This document shows, piece after piece, positions 1 to 5,508 of a stretch of DNA of 5,508 nt. This DNA comes from SXXH01 sp041165735. Lineage in GTDB: Bacteria > Planctomycetota > UBA1135 > GCA-002686595. How positions within the stretch are numbered: the stretch's first letter is position 1; every line of letters starts with the position of its first letter. The translations under genes and the position numbers were made by a program. The stretch covers positions 1-5,508 of the forward strand of contig JBKDQQ010000169.1 in the NCBI GenBank assembly GCA_046341775.1. Direction: 5' to 3'. The notes beneath the pieces are model-generated. The model saw only the letters and a program-made list of their open reading frames with translations, ran no database searches and was not told the DNA's origin.

Positions 1-657
1 GTCCTGCACGAAGGCCGGACCATCTCGTTCGTGGCGAGCGCCACCGGCGCCATCGAGGAACGCGCGGTCAAGGTCGGACGTGCCAGCGAGACCTTCGTCG
101 AGGTCGTCGAGGGCTTGCGCGAGGGCGAAGAAGTGCTGCTCGCGCCGCCGCCCGGATTCACGCCCAAGGGCGCGCCCGAGGGCGACAGTGGTCGATCTGG
201 CGGTGGTCGTCCGGGTCCCGCCGGTGGCGGCGCGGGAGCGGCCCGTGGCGGCCCGGGCGCGGCTGGGGCGATGGGCGGTGGACGCAACCAACCAGGTGGC
301 GCGAATGGCGACGGTGCCGGTGGAAGCGCGTCGCTGGACGGCGGGCAAGGCGGTGCGGGCCAAGCGGGCGGCGGACAGGCCGGCGGCGGGCAGGGACGCG
401 GGTCGCGCGGTTCCGGTCGACCGCGTGGTGCCCAAGGCGGCGCCGCAGCGAGTGCCGGTGAGGCCGACGCCAATGCGCCGAGCGGTGCCGAGCGGGGCGA
501 AGGGCGTCCGCGTGGCCCGCGCGCTCGCGGCGAGGCCAGTTCCGGGGAGAGCGGCAACGGCGCGGGCAGCTCTGGCGCGGGCGGTTCTGGTGCTGGCGCG
601 GCGGAAAAGCACGCCGATGGCCTGGAGCGGGACGCGAGCGGCCCGAAGGGGAATTGA
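1..657 (+). CDS. Periplasmic adaptor (HlyD/MacA-type membrane fusion protein) of an ABC exporter, C-terminal part
   Basis: The gene is cut by the left edge; frame 1 is open from base 1 to a TGA at 655-657, giving 218 visible residues. The GTG at 31 is internal, because the same frame reads sensibly upstream of it (VLHEGRTISF). The first ~52 residues resemble the membrane-proximal beta domain that ends membrane fusion proteins: a strand-rich stretch with VKVGR, then VEVVEGLREGEEVLLAPP, matching the usual 'G-L-x-x-G-E-x-V' ending. Such adaptors sit in the periplasm, anchored to the inner membrane, and link a MacB-type transporter to an outer-membrane channel. The MacB-type ATPase and permease directly downstream support this. 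The remaining ~160 residues are a low-complexity Gly/Ala/Ser/Arg tail, much longer than is normal after this domain. The substrate and exact subfamily cannot be told because the lipoyl and hairpin domains lie outside the window. Confidence 0.85.
   Translation, partial: VLHEGRTISFVASATGAIEERAVKVGRASETFVEVVEGLREGEEVLLAPPPGFTPKGAPEGDSGRSGGGRPGPAGGGAGAARGGPGAAGAMGGGRNQPGGANGDGAGGSASLDGGQGGAGQAGGGQAGGGQGRGSRGSGRPRGAQGGAAASAGEADANAPSGAERGEGRPRGPRARGEASSGESGNGAGSSGAGGSGAGAAEKHADGLERDASGPKGN
181..600 (+). repeat. Low-complexity Gly-rich coding stretch (adaptor tail)
   Basis: About 140 codons of the adaptor are dominated by glycine, with Ala, Ser, Arg, Gln and Pro. They include short degenerate units such as GGQGGAGQAGGGQAGGGQ near 340-393 and RGSRGSGRPRG just after. 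The DNA repeats are imperfect, and Gly codons vary (GGC, GGT, GGG, GGA), so this is not a simple recent tandem expansion. The segment is probably disordered in the periplasm. No known domain is recognisable in it. Confidence 0.8.
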
Positions 658-736
658 GGCGCGTGCCGGGCATGGTCCTCATCCGAGTCGCGTCGGCGCG
701 CGCTGGCGCAATCCAAGGCGCGACGGGGGCGCGCAC

Positions 737-1447
737 ATGAAGCCCATTGCGGCGGAGCTGAAGGACGTGCGCCGCGTCTACCAGATGGGCGCGACGCAGG
801 TGGCGGCGCTCGACGGCATCTCGTGCCGCTTCGGCCAAGGCGAGTACTGGTCGATCATGGGCAGCTCGGGCTCGGGCAAGTCGACCTTGCTCAACATCCT
901 CGGGTGCCTCGACCGCGCCACGGCGGGCAGCTATTCGATCCGCGGGCGCGAGGTGTCGACCTTGCCCGACGACGAACTCTCGGCGCTCCGCGGTCGCGAG
1001 ATCGGCTTCGTGTTCCAGAGCTACAACCTGATTCCGCAACTCGACGTGCTCGAGAACGTGCTCGTGCCGTTGCAATACCGCGACGAGCCGCCCGCCGACG
1101 CCGAGGAGCGCGCCATGCAATTGCTGCGTCGCGTGGGACTGGCGGAGCGCGTGCACCACCGCCCGACCGAGTTGTCGGGCGGCCAGCAACAACGCGTCGC
1201 CATCGCGCGCGCCCTCGTCGGCGACCCGGCGATCATCTTGGCCGACGAGGCGACCGGCAACCTCGACTCGAAGACCGCGTTGGAGATCCTCGACTTGTTC
1301 GACGAGCTGCACCGCGAGGGCAAGACGATCCTGCTCGTCACGCACGAGCCGACCGTCGGCGCGCGCGCCGAACGCACCTTGCGGCTGAAGGACGGCAAGG
1401 TGCTCGAGATCCGCGAGAATCGCGCCCCGGCGCCAGGTGCAGCGTGA
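737..1447 (+). CDS. ABC transporter ATP-binding protein, MacB/LolD type
   Basis: A 236-residue nucleotide-binding subunit of normal family length that powers the adjacent permease from the cytoplasmic face. The motifs are complete and in order: Walker A GSSGSGKST (42-50), NILGCLDR after it (typical of MacB/LolD), Q-loop Q94 in FVFQSYNL, signature LSGGQQQR (146-153), Walker B IILADE (166-171, catalytic E171), D-loop NLDS (175-178) and H-loop H203 in VTHE. Residue 172 is Ala where most relatives have Pro (DEPTGNLD). The ATG at 737 was chosen because homology begins at once (ELKDVRRVYQMG). The frame is open far upstream, but that part is an arginine-rich shadow of the adaptor gene. There is only a weak purine run (GGGGG, 725-729) as ribosome binding site. 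The stop overlaps the next start, so the two are probably translationally coupled. In E. coli MacB this domain is fused to the permease; here it is a separate chain. Confidence 0.95.
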   Translation: MKPIAAELKDVRRVYQMGATQVAALDGISCRFGQGEYWSIMGSSGSGKSTLLNILGCLDRATAGSYSIRGREVSTLPDDELSALRGREIGFVFQSYNLIPQLDVLENVLVPLQYRDEPPADAEERAMQLLRRVGLAERVHHRPTELSGGQQQRVAIARALVGDPAIILADEATGNLDSKTALEILDLFDELHREGKTILLVTHEPTVGARAERTLRLKDGKVLEIRENRAPAPGAA

Positions 1448-2712
1448 AGCACGGCTTCCGGGCGGTGTTGTCGACGGGCGTGCGCAGCCTGCTCTTGCAC
1501 AAGCTGCGCAGCATCCTGACCACGCTGGGCGTGCTGTTCGGCGTCGCCTCGGTGGTGGCGATGTTGGCGATCGGCGAAGGCGCCAGTTCCGAGGCGCAGG
1601 AGCAGATCAGGAAACTCGGCAGCCAGAACGTGATCCTGCGCAGCGTCAAGCCGCCGGAGAACCTGGCCTCGAACGAATCGACGCGCATTTCGGCCTACGG
1701 CTTGACGGACCTCGACCTGGCGCGCGTGCGCGAGAGCTTCCCGGGCGTGCGGCGCGCCGTGCCGGTGCGTCAATTGCAGCAAGAGGTGCGCTGGGGCGAT
1801 CGCGTCGGCAACCCGCGCGTGCTCGCCACCACTCCCGAATACGCCGAGGTGACCGGCCGCCCGTTGGCCGAGGGGCGGTTCCTGTCGCCCGAGGACGAGC
1901 GTCGGCGCCTGAACACATGCGTCCTCGGCTACGAAGTGGCGCGGTACCTGATCCCGTTCCGCTCCGCCGTGGGCGAGCAGATCAAGATCGGCGCCGAGTA
2001 CTTCACCTGCGTGGGCGTGTTGCTGCCGCGCGTGCCGTTGTCGGGCGATCCGCCCGCCCCGGGCTCGGAGGTCACCGGCGAGGTCTTCCTGCCTTTGTCC
2101 ACCGGACGCCTGTGGTTCGGCGACACGCAGGTCAAGATCCGCAGCGGCTCGCGCGAAATGGAGCAGGTCGAGCTGCACGAGATCGTGGCCGAAGCCACGG
2201 AACCCGAGAATGTGCCGCTGGTCGCCTCCGCCGCGCGCGAGATGCTGTCGCGGCGCCACAAGCAGAAGGACTACGAGGTTGTCGTCCCGCTTGAACTCCT
2301 GCTGCGCGCCGAAGAGACCAAGCGCATCTTCAACATCGTGCTGGGTTCCATCGCGGGCATTTCGCTGCTGGTGGGCGGCATCGGCATCATGAACGTGATG
2401 CTCGCCACCGTGACCGAACGCACGCGCGAAATCGGCATCCGCCGCGCGCTGGGGGCCAAGCGCCGCCACATCGTGGTGCAGTTCCTCGTCGAAACCGTGG
2501 TCTTGTCGGTCGGCGGCGGCCTGCTCGGCATCGCGCTCGGCCTGCTGATCCCGTTCTTCGTCGAGTGGTACGCCGACATGCGCACGATCGTGACGCCCGG
2601 CGCGCCCATCCTCGCCTTCCTCATCTCGGCGGGCATCGGCGTCGTGTTCGGCTTGTATCCGGCGTGGCGCGCCGCGCGCATGGATCCGGTCGAGGCCTTG
2701 CGGCACGAGTGA
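1444..2712 (+). CDS. ABC transporter permease, MacB-type (MacB_PCD + FtsX domains)
   Basis: A 422-residue inner-membrane permease, full length for the stand-alone MacB permease family. It has an N-terminal membrane helix at ~23-43 (TTLGVLFGVASVVAMLAIGEG) and a large periplasmic domain at ~45-290. Three C-terminal helices follow (~296-318, ~345-372, ~386-406), forming the FtsX domain. Family hallmarks are visible: VGGIGIMNVML (310-320), TERTREIGIRRALGAKRRHI (324-343), which faces the ATPase, and PAWRAARMDPVEALRHE at the end. MacB-type proteins work as mechanotransmitters: ATP binding and hydrolysis drive movements that push periplasmic substrates through an adaptor and an outer-membrane channel. 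The GTG start at 1444 overlaps the TGA of the ATPase gene (GTGA), with a modest AGGTG at 1435-1439 upstream; the MKHGFRAVL start matches where the family begins. The periplasmic cysteines C159 and C189 could pair. The substrate (drug, lipid, peptide or lipoprotein) cannot be inferred. Confidence 0.95.
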   Translation: MKHGFRAVLSTGVRSLLLHKLRSILTTLGVLFGVASVVAMLAIGEGASSEAQEQIRKLGSQNVILRSVKPPENLASNESTRISAYGLTDLDLARVRESFPGVRRAVPVRQLQQEVRWGDRVGNPRVLATTPEYAEVTGRPLAEGRFLSPEDERRRLNTCVLGYEVARYLIPFRSAVGEQIKIGAEYFTCVGVLLPRVPLSGDPPAPGSEVTGEVFLPLSTGRLWFGDTQVKIRSGSREMEQVELHEIVAEATEPENVPLVASAAREMLSRRHKQKDYEVVVPLELLLRAEETKRIFNIVLGSIAGISLLVGGIGIMNVMLATVTERTREIGIRRALGAKRRHIVVQFLVETVVLSVGGGLLGIALGLLIPFFVEWYADMRTIVTPGAPILAFLISAGIGVVFGLYPAWRAARMDPVEALRHE

Positions 2713-2719
2713 GCCGCGC

Positions 2720-2743
2720 GCGACGGCGATCGCGCCCCGTCGC
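2720..2743. terminator. Possible bidirectional terminator hairpin between convergent genes
   Basis: GCGACGG (2720-2726) pairs perfectly with CCGTCGC (2737-2743) across a 10-nt loop. The hairpin lies 8 nt after the permease stop and 30 nt from the end of the convergent ComM-like gene, which is where a shared terminator would sit. No T-run follows on either strand, and short GC inverted repeats arise easily at this GC content, so the call is tentative. Confidence 0.3.
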
Positions 2744-2773
2744 AGGCCGGGAATTCGCTTCGCGCGTCGCGGT

Positions 2774-4318
2774 TCAACCCAGCGTGCCGCGCAGCGCCAG
2801 CGCCGCGGCCACGTCGGCGCACTCCAGATCGGCCCGATCGTCGAGGTCGGCGAGCGTTCGGGCCACGCGTCGCAGCGACTGCAGCGCGCGCGCCGACAGT
2901 CCGCGCGCCGCCGCCGCCTTGCGCAGGAGCTCCCGTCCCGCCTGCGGCAGAGCCGCCACGGCGTCCAGTTGCCCCGGCGACAAGCGCGCATTCGCCAAGG
3001 CGCCCTGGCGCGCGCGTGATCGATCCCGCGCGCGGTCGATGCGCGCCACGAGCAGCGACTCGGCGCAACGCGTGTCGGGACCTTCCACCTTCGACGCGCC
3101 GCGTTGCGGCAGCAGTTCGTCGAAGTCGGGCGCCTGGACCTCCACGCACAGCTCGATGCGGTCGAACAAGGGGCCGCTGATCCTCGCTTTGTAGCGGGCG
3201 ACGCTGCTCGCAGAGCAGGCGCAGGCCACGCGCTTGTGGCCATGCCAGCCGCAGGGGCAGGGATTCATGGCCGCCACCAGTTGGAAGCGCGCCGGCAGTT
3301 CGATCCTCAGGCGCGCGCGCGACAATTGCACGACGCCTGTCTCCAGCGGCTGGCGCAAGGCTTCCAGCGCGTCGCGCCGGAATTCGGGCAGTTCGTCGAG
3401 GAACAGCACCCCGCCGTGCGCCAACGTCGCCTCCCCCGGGCTGGCGTGCGGTCCACCACCGACGAGCCCCGCGCACGAGGTGGAGTGGTGCGGCGAGCGG
3501 AACGGGCGCTCGCGCGCGAGGCCGCCGGGCCAATGTCCGGCGGCCGACAGGACGCGCGTGACCTCGAGGCGCTCCTCGCCCTCCGGCGGGGGCAGCAGGC
3601 CCGGCAAGCGTCGCGCCAGCAGGCTCTTCCCTGAACCGGGGGGGCCGACCAGCAGCAGTCCGTGTCCGCCCGCCGCCGCCACCGCCAGCGCCCACTTGGC
3701 GTCGTCGAGTCCGCGCACCTCGTCGAGCGAGGGTCCGCTGGTGCGACGGGCGGGCGGGGCCGCGTCGGAGGCCACCACGGCCAAGGCGCGCGTCCCCGAA
3801 AGGTGCGCCAGGACTCCGGCCAACGAACGCGCGCCATGCACGCACAAGCCTTCCAGCGCCGCCGCTTCGCGCGCCGTGGCCAAGGGCGCCACGACGCTCT
3901 TCAACCCGCCCTCGCGCGCCGCCAAGGCCGCCGCCAGACCGCCCGGGACGCCGTGCAGGGCGCCGTCGATGCCCAGTTCGCCCAGGAACAAGGTTCCCGC
4001 CAGCGTCCGCGGCTCCACATGGCCCGTGGCCGCGGCCGCCGCCAAGGCCATCGGCAGGTCGAGGATCTCCCCGGATTTGCGCCTCGCGGCCGGCACCAGG
4101 TTCAGCCACAACCGCCCTTGCGGCAGGCGCAATCCGCAGGCCGACAGGGCGCACTCGAGCCGCGAGCGGGCCTCCTTGAGCACCGAATCCGGCAAGCCCG
4201 TCAGCACGACCTCCACGCCGTCCTTGTCGCGGGCGTCGAAGCGCGCCTCGACACCGACCAGTTCCGCCCCCGCCCCGGCCAAAGAGGCGCCCGCCACGCG
4301 CACGGTGTCCATCGCCAT
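2774..4318 (-). CDS. comM: YifB/ComM-family Mg-chelatase-like AAA+ ATPase
   Basis: A complete 514-residue protein of typical ComM/YifB length. The N-terminal ChlI-like (Lon-type fold) domain at ~1-175 has GLPDSVLKEARSR (41-53) and KSGEILDLPMALA (81-93). The central Mg-chelatase AAA+ domain has Walker A GPPGSGKS (225-232), the family block FRSPHHSTSCAGLVGGG (273-289), Walker B VLFLDELPEF (304-313), a Cys cluster C354/C356/C366/C368 (NPCPCG...CAC), and ARISGPLFDRIEL with R387 as probable arginine finger. The C-terminal Mg_chelatase_C domain (~415-510) ends the protein. Studied members such as Vibrio cholerae ComM are hexameric helicases that promote branch migration during integration of transforming DNA; this role is inferred from homology, and the family also occurs in bacteria not known to be competent. 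The ATG at 4318 fits GGAGG with a 7-nt gap; ATG 4312 and GTG 4333 are alternatives, but the GTG overlaps the Shine-Dalgarno. The gene is convergent with the exporter operon and divergent from the amidase. Confidence 0.95.
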   Translation of the reverse strand: MAMDTVRVAGASLAGAGAELVGVEARFDARDKDGVEVVLTGLPDSVLKEARSRLECALSACGLRLPQGRLWLNLVPAARRKSGEILDLPMALAAAAATGHVEPRTLAGTLFLGELGIDGALHGVPGGLAAALAAREGGLKSVVAPLATAREAAALEGLCVHGARSLAGVLAHLSGTRALAVVASDAAPPARRTSGPSLDEVRGLDDAKWALAVAAAGGHGLLLVGPPGSGKSLLARRLPGLLPPPEGEERLEVTRVLSAAGHWPGGLARERPFRSPHHSTSCAGLVGGGPHASPGEATLAHGGVLFLDELPEFRRDALEALRQPLETGVVQLSRARLRIELPARFQLVAAMNPCPCGWHGHKRVACACSASSVARYKARISGPLFDRIELCVEVQAPDFDELLPQRGASKVEGPDTRCAESLLVARIDRARDRSRARQGALANARLSPGQLDAVAALPQAGRELLRKAAAARGLSARALQSLRRVARTLADLDDRADLECADVAAALALRGTLG

Positions 4319-4321
4319 CGA

Positions 4322-4331
4322 TCCTCCTCCC
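4322..4331 (-). promoter_or_regulatory. Strong Shine-Dalgarno of the ComM-like gene
   Basis: Read on the minus strand, GGGAGGAGGA precedes the ATG at 4318. GGAGG (4330-4326) leaves a 7-nt gap and AGGAGG (4328-4323) a 4-nt gap. It selects 4318 over the in-frame GTG at 4333, which lies inside the purine run. It is the only near-perfect ribosome binding site in the window. Confidence 0.75.
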
Positions 4332-4373
4332 ACTCCTACAGACGCTCGCCCGGCCGCGTGCGTGGCACCCCGG

Positions 4374-4395
4374 CGAACGAAACAGGGGTTCGAAC
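4374..4395. promoter_or_regulatory. Cluster of CGAAC/GTTCG half-sites (possible operator)
   Basis: CGAAC (4374-4378), GTTCG (4388-4392) and an overlapping CGAAC (4391-4395) lie in the divergent intergenic region. The last two form the perfect palindrome GTTCGAAC (4388-4395). The first pair is an inverted repeat with a 9-nt spacer. The half-sites look like those of Gram-positive-type LexA boxes (CGAAC-N4-GTTCG), but the spacing does not fit, so the function is unknown. Confidence 0.2.
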
Positions 4396-4418
4396 GGCGG
4401 CGACCGCGCAGGCCACAG

Positions 4419-4447
4419 GTGAACTAAGCCGAGCGCCTCGCTAGCCT
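4419..4447 (+). promoter_or_regulatory. Candidate promoter of the amidase gene
   Basis: TAGCCT (4442-4447) fits the TAnnnT core of a -10 element. GTGAAC (4419-4424) lies 17 nt upstream and matches TTGACA at three of six places. Transcription would be expected to start about 7 nt after the -10, near 4454, only about 3 nt before the ATG at 4457. This position agrees with the lack of any Shine-Dalgarno before that gene. It is a sequence-pattern call only. Confidence 0.35.
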
Positions 4448-4456
4448 CCTTGTCCC

Positions 4457-5476
4457 ATGAGGCTTCCCTCGCTGCTCGCGATCGCGGCCTGTTTGTTGGC
4501 CGCCGGCTGCCGTTCGACCGCTCCTCTCGCCGCGCCTGATCCGGCGCGAGAGGACGCCGACCTCGTCGCGCCCGCGCGCGGTCACATCGTCGTGTGCGGC
4601 CGCAAGGTCCCCGTCGACGCGCCCGTCGTGTTGTGGACGGACTTCCCGGCCTACGACGCGTACCGCACGACTCCGCGCTTCGGCCAAGAGGACGAAAAGA
4701 GCCCGAAGGGCCTGCGGTATCAACCCGGGCGCCGCACCACCTTGCGTCCGGCCGCCGAAGGACGCGAAGCGCTGCACCAAGTCCTGGTCGAGCCCGGCGA
4801 GTCCGACCCGTTGGCCCTCGCGCGCGTCGTCGACCAGTTCGTGCTGCACTACGATGTCTGCGGTCTCGCGCGCACCTGCTTCAAGGTCTTGCAGGACCAA
4901 CGCGGCTTGTCGGTGCACTTCCTGCTCGACATCGACGGCACGATCTACCAGACGATGGACCTGCGCGAGCAGGCCTTCCACGCCACGAAGTCGAACGCCC
5001 GCTCCATCGGCGTCGAGATCGCGCACATCGGCGCGTACAAGCCGTTCGAGCGCTCGCCCCTCGACGAGTGGTACGCGCGCGACGGCGGCGGACCCTACAT
5101 CTCCATCCCGGAACGCTTTGGCGACGGCGGCGTGCGCACGCCGGGTTTCGTCGGCCGTCCGGCGCGCGAAGCGCTCGTGCGCGGCGAGATCCAAGGGCAA
5201 TTGCTGGAGCAATACGACTTCACGCCCGAGCAATACGCCAGCCTGACGTCGCTCGCCGCCGCGTTGTGCAAGGAATTCCCGCGCCTCGCCCCCGACGCCC
5301 CGCGCGACGCGGAAGGGCGCGTGCTCGACCGCGCCATGTCCGACGAGGCGTGGCGCGACTTCGGCGGCATCCTCGGCCATTACCACATCCAGACGAACAA
5401 GGTCGACCCGGGCCCCGGCTTCGATTGGGAGCCGTTCCTCGCCGAGGTGCGGCGCAAGTTGGCGCTGCGGCGGTAG
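4457..5476 (+). CDS. Predicted lipoprotein N-acetylmuramoyl-L-alanine amidase (Amidase_2 domain)
   Basis: A 339-residue protein. The N-terminus (MRLPSLLAIAACLLAAGC) is a lipoprotein signal with probable lipidated Cys18, so it should be anchored in a membrane facing the periplasm. Amidase_2 enzymes cut the amide bond between N-acetylmuramic acid and L-alanine in peptidoglycan, using zinc. Predicted zinc ligands are H131 (FVLHYD), H308 (GHYHI) and D317; E188 (SIGVEI) and K315 (NKVDPGPGFDW) match the catalytic Glu and Lys of AmpD. Also typical are FLLDIDGTIYQTMDL (155-169) and FHATKSNARSIGVEI (174-188). Unusual features are ~90 residues between signal and catalytic core, a Cys pair C135/C141, and a long insertion between E188 and H308. 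The ATG at 4457 gives a proper signal peptide, and no Shine-Dalgarno precedes it. It may act in wall remodelling or recycling; the physiological role is not shown. It is divergent from the ComM-like gene and has no plus-strand partner in the window. Confidence 0.9.
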   Translation: MRLPSLLAIAACLLAAGCRSTAPLAAPDPAREDADLVAPARGHIVVCGRKVPVDAPVVLWTDFPAYDAYRTTPRFGQEDEKSPKGLRYQPGRRTTLRPAAEGREALHQVLVEPGESDPLALARVVDQFVLHYDVCGLARTCFKVLQDQRGLSVHFLLDIDGTIYQTMDLREQAFHATKSNARSIGVEIAHIGAYKPFERSPLDEWYARDGGGPYISIPERFGDGGVRTPGFVGRPAREALVRGEIQGQLLEQYDFTPEQYASLTSLAAALCKEFPRLAPDAPRDAEGRVLDRAMSDEAWRDFGGILGHYHIQTNKVDPGPGFDWEPFLAEVRRKLALRR

Positions 5477-5480
5477 GGCT

Positions 5481-5503
5481 GGCCACCCCCCGCAGTCGTG
5501 GCC
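5481..5503 (+). terminator. Possible terminator hairpin after the amidase gene
   Basis: GGCCAC (5481-5486) and GTGGCC (5498-5503) can form a 6-bp perfect stem with an 11-nt loop, starting 4 nt after the TAG stop. A G-T pair (5480/5504) could extend it. The window ends 5 bases later, so whether a T-run follows cannot be seen. Confidence 0.3.
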
Positions 5504-5508
5504 GAGTG

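Noticed and set aside
354..398. Possible tandem DNA repeat in the adaptor tail (GGCGGCGGACAGGCC-like units).
   Set aside because: There are only about two imperfect units, with differing bases. It is better described as low-complexity coding sequence than as a distinct tandem repeat.
80..736. In-frame open upstream extension of the ATPase gene, adding about 219 residues.
   Set aside because: It is rich in Arg, Ala, Val and Pro, overlaps the adaptor's coding frame, and has no ABC homology before the ATG at 737. It is a high-GC shadow.
158..1345. Long minus-strand open frames across the exporter operon (also 1021-3243 and 2271-4154).
   Set aside because: They lie antisense to genes with complete family motifs and translate to His/Arg/Ala-rich sequence typical of GC-rich antisense frames.
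4384..4400. GGGGTTCGAAC resembles the T-loop of a tRNA.
   Set aside because: The flanking bases do not form a 5-bp T stem on either strand, and no acceptor, D or anticodon arms can be drawn around it.
3234..4444. Plus-strand open frames (3234-4427, 3662-4444) opposite the ComM-like gene.
   Set aside because: The minus-strand protein has every ComM/YifB motif, while the plus-strand translations are low complexity and show no recognisable domain.
4424..5386. A 320-residue minus-strand open frame over the amidase gene.
   Set aside because: The plus-strand protein has a signal peptide, lipobox and all catalytic motifs. The antisense translation is Arg/Ala/Val-rich with no recognisable motif.

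Overview
This is a compact, very GC-rich bacterial window with four genes: one truncated at the left edge and three complete. The content points to a diderm (Gram-negative-type) bacterium. There is a MacAB-type exporter, whose adaptor spans a periplasm, and a lipobox-bearing peptidoglycan amidase. The base composition, the weak or absent Shine-Dalgarno sequences on three genes and the glycine-rich adaptor tail would fit a high-GC Planctomycetota or Myxococcota lineage. That placement is an inference; nothing in the window fixes the taxon.

Left half (1-2712, plus strand): a three-gene exporter operon. It begins with the C-terminal end of a periplasmic adaptor (HlyD/MacA-type membrane fusion protein) with an unusually long Gly/Ala/Ser/Arg tail. 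After a 78-79 nt gap comes a MacB/LolD-type ATPase, and then a MacB-type permease whose GTG start overlaps the ATPase stop. Together they would form the inner-membrane and periplasmic parts of a tripartite ABC exporter. No TolC-like outer-membrane channel is in the window. The 658-736 gap shows no clear promoter or hairpin.

Middle (2713-4318): a 61-bp convergent gap with one small GC hairpin, followed on the minus strand by a complete YifB/ComM-family AAA+ ATPase. This is the Mg-chelatase-like helicase associated with natural transformation and recombination. It has the only strong ribosome binding site in the window.

Right part (4319-5508): a 138-bp divergent intergenic region with a candidate promoter and a cluster of CGAAC/GTTCG half-sites. 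It is followed on the plus strand by a predicted lipoprotein carrying an Amidase_2 (N-acetylmuramoyl-L-alanine amidase) domain with extra sequence before and inside the catalytic core. A short hairpin follows its stop codon.

No mobile element, CRISPR array, tRNA or rRNA was found. I do not see a clearly new multi-gene system. The points most worth a second look are the adaptor tail, the PGRP-like cysteine pair and large insertion in the amidase, its possible leaderless transcript, and the different leucine codon use of the ComM-like gene.
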